From Nephrocerus scutellatus (taxonomy: Eukaryota; Arthropoda; Insecta; Diptera; Pipunculidae): a DNA stretch of 64,000 nt. Positions 60,906 to 64,000 of the stretch are shown here, piece by piece. Position 1 is the first letter of the stretch; every line of letters starts with the position of its first letter. Under the pieces are notes generated by a model, which worked only from the letters and a program-made list of their open reading frames with translations, did no database searches and was not told where the DNA came from. Both the position numbers and the translations under genes were made by a program. Location: assembly GCA_947095585.1 (NCBI GenBank), contig OX352763.1, forward strand, positions 21,377,462 through 21,441,461, in the 5' to 3' direction.

Positions 60906-63607
60906 CTAAGCAAATAAGACATTTAAATATAGATATAGTTGGATAAAAAAGAAAACTTAGTTTTCACTTACCTCCGAAATACCATCCATTAGGTGTACAC
61001 AATCTCCACATAATTGCCGGCTGCGTTGGTGGTATGTCAGCAACAATATTACAAGTGTCACCAGGTCGTATCACTGGCACTTCAATTCGTCGCGTTTGAC
61101 AGGGAGATATCAGATAGCAGCCATTTGGCCAATCCTCATTGCCATCATTCTGTAACTTCCACGATTGTTTCAGTTCAGATGGACGTGACTGCTCAATAAT
61201 TTTCATTGACGGTAAGGTTTGAAAGTTGCAAAAATCTAAGTAGCAACCAACGGCTGTTTGTAGATTCCTAGTAATGGCATGACAATAGAATACATTTAGT
61301 TAAATAGGATTATTTATAAATAAGACTATATTTATGCTATTGTGTTGTATTTAACGATATATTATAATGATACATACATTTAATGATACAGTCACCTAAA
61401 AACAATATCTAAGTTAGGTGGTTTAAATAGTTTTAATGCTACCTGCTACTCAATTCCCATTTACGTAAATTCCAAACGTTAACTTTGATTAAATTAGTGT
61501 AATAACAATGCAAGCCCATCACCGAACGTGATAAAAGAAGGAACAGTCATTGGCAAGACTCAGCGAGTAAGCTGTATCGCAAATTGCCAGCCTGTAAGAG
61601 TAAAGAATACGCCACTACATCTGGAAAGGAAGCAGATAATTCGTTGGCTGTGTAAACATCTTCCAGCAGAGTGATACCCACAAATCCATGTTTGTACTGT
61701 CGAAAAATTGCAATGAAGGAGCAAGGAGAAAGGGTAATACATTTAATCTTCATAATTTTTGCTGTCGTCACGACACGTAACGTAAAAATAGAAATTAGAC
61801 CCTTCGGTGCAGCCCAACTTGTCGTTGGTAACAACATCCCCAAAGAACATTTAGGACCATATTGATAGACCAAACTATAACTATAGCAGTAGTCACTGTT
61901 TTCGATAAACAACTGTTTTTAAATAGATTTTTTTGTATTTATAGTCAACTGTTTTAACAACGAATTTATTTTGGTATTTAAAGATGTTGTAAAAACAACT
62001 GTTTTTGAACTAGTGCTAAATTCATCAAAATTCAAATATTTTAACGAGCCCTTTGAGAAATTAAATTTTTGCCTAAATTGATTTATAGTGGAGCTGAAGC
62101 TGACACAACTTATCTTTCTCAAAAAAATTAAACGAAATGTATGGAAGTGACACCTAAATAGCTGTCAGTCACAAACCATAGCAAAAAAGTCATAGTCCTC
62201 CGTGGAGCAAAAGAATTTATTTTGAGGATCAACAATCAACTATCGCCTCAGCCGATTCCACCCCTGGGCATTGTCTCTAGGTAAGCATGCAGCAATTTGA
62301 TAATCACCTTACGTGGAGAAAAAGAATTTATTTTGAGGATCAACAATCAACTATCGCCTTAGCCGATTCCATCCCTGGGTAATGTCTCATAGGCAAGCAT
62401 GCAGCAAGGCTTGGTATATTTTTCAATGACTTCTGCAGAAGTTGCATGGACGAGGAGGAGGAAATGACCATTCTTCACTTTCTCTGCATATGCGCAGCTC
62501 TTTCTCAAAGACGTAAGCTGCATTTGAGAGCCTTATTTTACAATGACATCAATGAGTTGTCAAATACTCACATTAGAAGTCTCAGAAGTAAGAATGCAGC
62601 AGGGACCAATGACTTCTGCAGAAGCAGCATGGAGGAGGAGGAAGAGACCATTCTTCACATTCTCTGCATATGGGCAGCTATTTCTCAAAGACATAAGCTC
62701 AATCCTTCTTTTACAATGACCTTAATTATTTGTGAAATTCTGACATTAGAAGTCTACTACGCTTCATTCGAAGCTCCAATTGGGTCAATGAGTAGGGTGA
62801 AAAATCTTCTTTATCCATGTGGTATCACAATGGACCATAACTGCTCTAAGTGGGTCGGTATCCTGCCAACAGCCACCCTAATCTGACCTAATTTTCGTAA
62901 AAATTCGTTCTCTTTAGAACTCGATATAAAGAAGAATTAAGTATAACTGGCAGGTTTCAAAAAAACATCAAAATAGTAAAAGACTACTAAAAGTAAATAT
63001 ATTTTGTATTATTGGTTAAAAGTCTATTTGTTGCCCCACTACCTCGATTAGTCGGAATAAATTAGTGTTCACTCATGTACAGACGGATAAAAAATATTGT
63101 TTTTTATAGAAAGTTATAAATAATTAACCTATTTATGTATATATGTCAAAAGGAAGACAACTGTTGCCTGACAATGATAATCAAAAACAAAAACATCTCC
63201 ACTCACCAATTGCTCATCTCAAGGAAAAACCTCGCTGAGTCCTTGTTCATTTGATTGTTCATAAGACTCTGAAACTGATTAATGAGGTCATCGTGATCGG
63301 TTGTTCCGAGACAACTGAATTGTTGAAGTAAACAAGAATCTATATCGAACTCTGCTGCAGTTGCCGCAGGTGTTGATGGTAATGCGGGATTTCCAGGCGG
63401 TGGTGGCAAAGGAATCGCCACTGATTGCAACTGAGGGCTTATCATAACTGCTTCGTGAGACTGTTGTTGTTGACATGAAAATCCATTTGATGGAAACCCA
63501 TTTGGATAAATCGTTTGTTGCGGGAGCTGTGGTTGCTGAGTTTGCATCATTTGATCGTGTGGCTGCGGTTGTTGCGTCTGCTGCTCATAACTGTCGCTAG
63601 TATCCAT
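60769..63607 (-). CDS. ILRUN: ILRUN (C6orf106) homologue
   Basis: The family comprises proteins with a UBA-like segment followed by an FW (NBR1-like, Trp-containing) domain; the human member ILRUN dampens innate immune and lipid pathways. The exons are 63607-63207, 61267-60972 and 60905-60769, 834 nt giving 277 aa, with GT-AG introns. Residues 1-85 are Gln/Pro-rich. Residues 86-145 are UBA-like: CLLQQFSCLGTTDHDDLINQ, SARFFLEMSNW and NLQTAVGCYLDFC. The FW domain spans residues 155-240: SWKLQNDGNEDWPNGCYLI, PGDTCNIVADI and MWRLCTPNGWYFGG. A short tail follows (AELAERMSQLR...VIMVNME). Human ILRUN has a longer disordered tail that is reduced here. The identification rests on the FSCLGTTD and W-ndG-e-WP-G motifs. 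Confidence 0.88.
60972..61267 (-). CDS. ILRUN: ILRUN homologue FW-domain exon
   Basis: The acceptor ATTACTAG completes the Trp codon of SNW and continues NLQTAVGCYLDFCN. SWKLQNDGNEDWPNGC, then PCQTRRIEVPVIRPGDTC and PAIMWRLCTPNGWYFG follow, to donor GTAAGT in phase 1. Confidence 0.92.
61547..61870 (-). other. Unidentified ORF in the ILRUN intron
   Basis: About 105 open codons on the minus strand (QYGPKCSLGMLLPTTS, GLISIFTLRVVTTAKIMKIK, LLEDVYTANELSASFPDVVA, LLLQAGNLRYSLLAESCQ) have balanced composition, unlike the AT-rich surroundings. I do not recognise a family. It could be a transposon gene remnant or an unspliced piece of a foreign gene. Confidence 0.25.
62200..62890 (+). mobile_element. 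LINE 3' end with internal tandem duplications
   Basis: Frames on the + strand read DFCRSCMDEEEEMTILHFLC, CAALSQRRKLHLRALFYNDI and ELSNTHIRSLR, the zinc-knuckle tail of jockey-type LINEs. A second copy follows (RSSMEEEEETILHILCIWAA). The end GGTATCACAATGGACCATAA and TAAGTGGGTCGGTATCCTGC resembles common fly LINE 3' UTRs. Two duplications are evident: 110 bp (62201/62311) and about 183 bp (62424/62607). Confidence 0.7.
63207..63607 (-). CDS. ILRUN: ILRUN homologue first coding exon
   Basis: The ATG at 63607 (MDTSDSYEQQ) opens 133 codons to donor TG/GTGAGT. In-frame ATGs upstream exist (63697), but those residues (FLLKNFVLNLL) look like leader sequence. The N-terminal 85 residues are Gln/Pro-rich; then the UBA-like FSCLGTTDHDD begins. 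Confidence 0.85.
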
Positions 63608-64000
63608 TGCTTGCCAAAACACAAAACCTATATTTGTAACAATAAAAAGTTTTGACAAAAGATTTAACACAAAATTTTTTAAAAGGAAATCCGTCACTAT
63701 TTAATTACTTATTAGAAAGCACACAAAAAAAAACAAAGCATGCAAAGATTTGCTAGCAGTAAGTATTTTACCTTATTTTCCAGGAGTTCACGTAAATAGA
63801 GGTGATAAAGATTCTATTGGAAATTGGAGATCGGTAGACGGTATTTAGTGTAGTGTTGTACACTGCACAGTAATCAGTAATGCTTTGTTATGAATTTTTG
63901 TCTTTGCATATGTAAAGTCTTTCGCCTTATATCTCCACCTTAAGTTAAGAATATTAAAAAAATTCTATTTATGAAGAAATTATATTAAAGCAACTGCCAA
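63608..64000 (-). promoter_or_regulatory. Probable 5' leader and promoter of the ILRUN homologue
   Basis: The stretch is AT-rich and non-coding, with no definite core-promoter element. It is placed by position next to the start codon, and the window ends here. Confidence 0.3.

Overview
The window looks like nuclear DNA from a higher (cyclorrhaphan) fly, with long introns, AT-rich intergenic DNA and many decayed transposons. A tephritid or calyptrate fly is my inference; the sequence does not fix the species. I can reconstruct three spliced protein-coding genes, and each assembles with a length divisible by three and GT-AG introns.

Gene 1, plus strand, 2011-18077, is the kinesin-13 microtubule depolymerase Klp10A. 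It has nine core exons (854 aa) and a phase-0 acidic exon at 6794-7120 that is probably a cassette. Gene 2, minus strand, 45895-31990, is the deubiquitinase Usp2. It has two very long low-complexity N-terminal exons (45895-44129 and 40870-38771). Both end in phase 0, so they appear to be alternative first coding exons joined to one catalytic domain of seven exons. Gene 3, minus strand, 63607-60769, is an ILRUN (C6orf106) homologue with a UBA-like segment and an FW/NBR1-like domain (277 aa, three exons). The three genes have no evident functional link.

Most of the rest is mobile-element debris. There are jockey-superfamily LINE fragments (3.6-5.7, 15.5-17.9, 22.3-23.2, 33, 36.5-38, 42, 47, 50.3-51.5 and 62.2-62.9 kb). 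There are mariner/Tc1 superfamily relics (1-0.77, 10.3, 16.2, 25.4-28.0, 30.4-31.1, 33.7, 47.7, 48.5 and 53.2 kb). A PIF/Harbinger-like deletion derivative lies at 8.5-9.3 kb, a hAT tail at 21 kb, and a probable solo LTR at 27.2 kb. Fold-back or MITE elements lie at 21.6, 58.1, 58.6 and 59.4 kb, with several satellite-like arrays besides. Insertions are nested: a mariner sits in a LINE inside the last Klp10A intron, and a probable LTR sits inside a Tc1-like element.

The oddest structures are a Tc1-like transposase whose catalytic segment is tandemly repeated about five times, a Harbinger-type element that keeps a BESS motif, an 18-bp minisatellite growing out of a reverse-transcriptase relic, and an inverted pair of repeats flanking a transposase relic at 29.2-31.7 kb. 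I saw no convincing tRNA, rRNA or CRISPR array.
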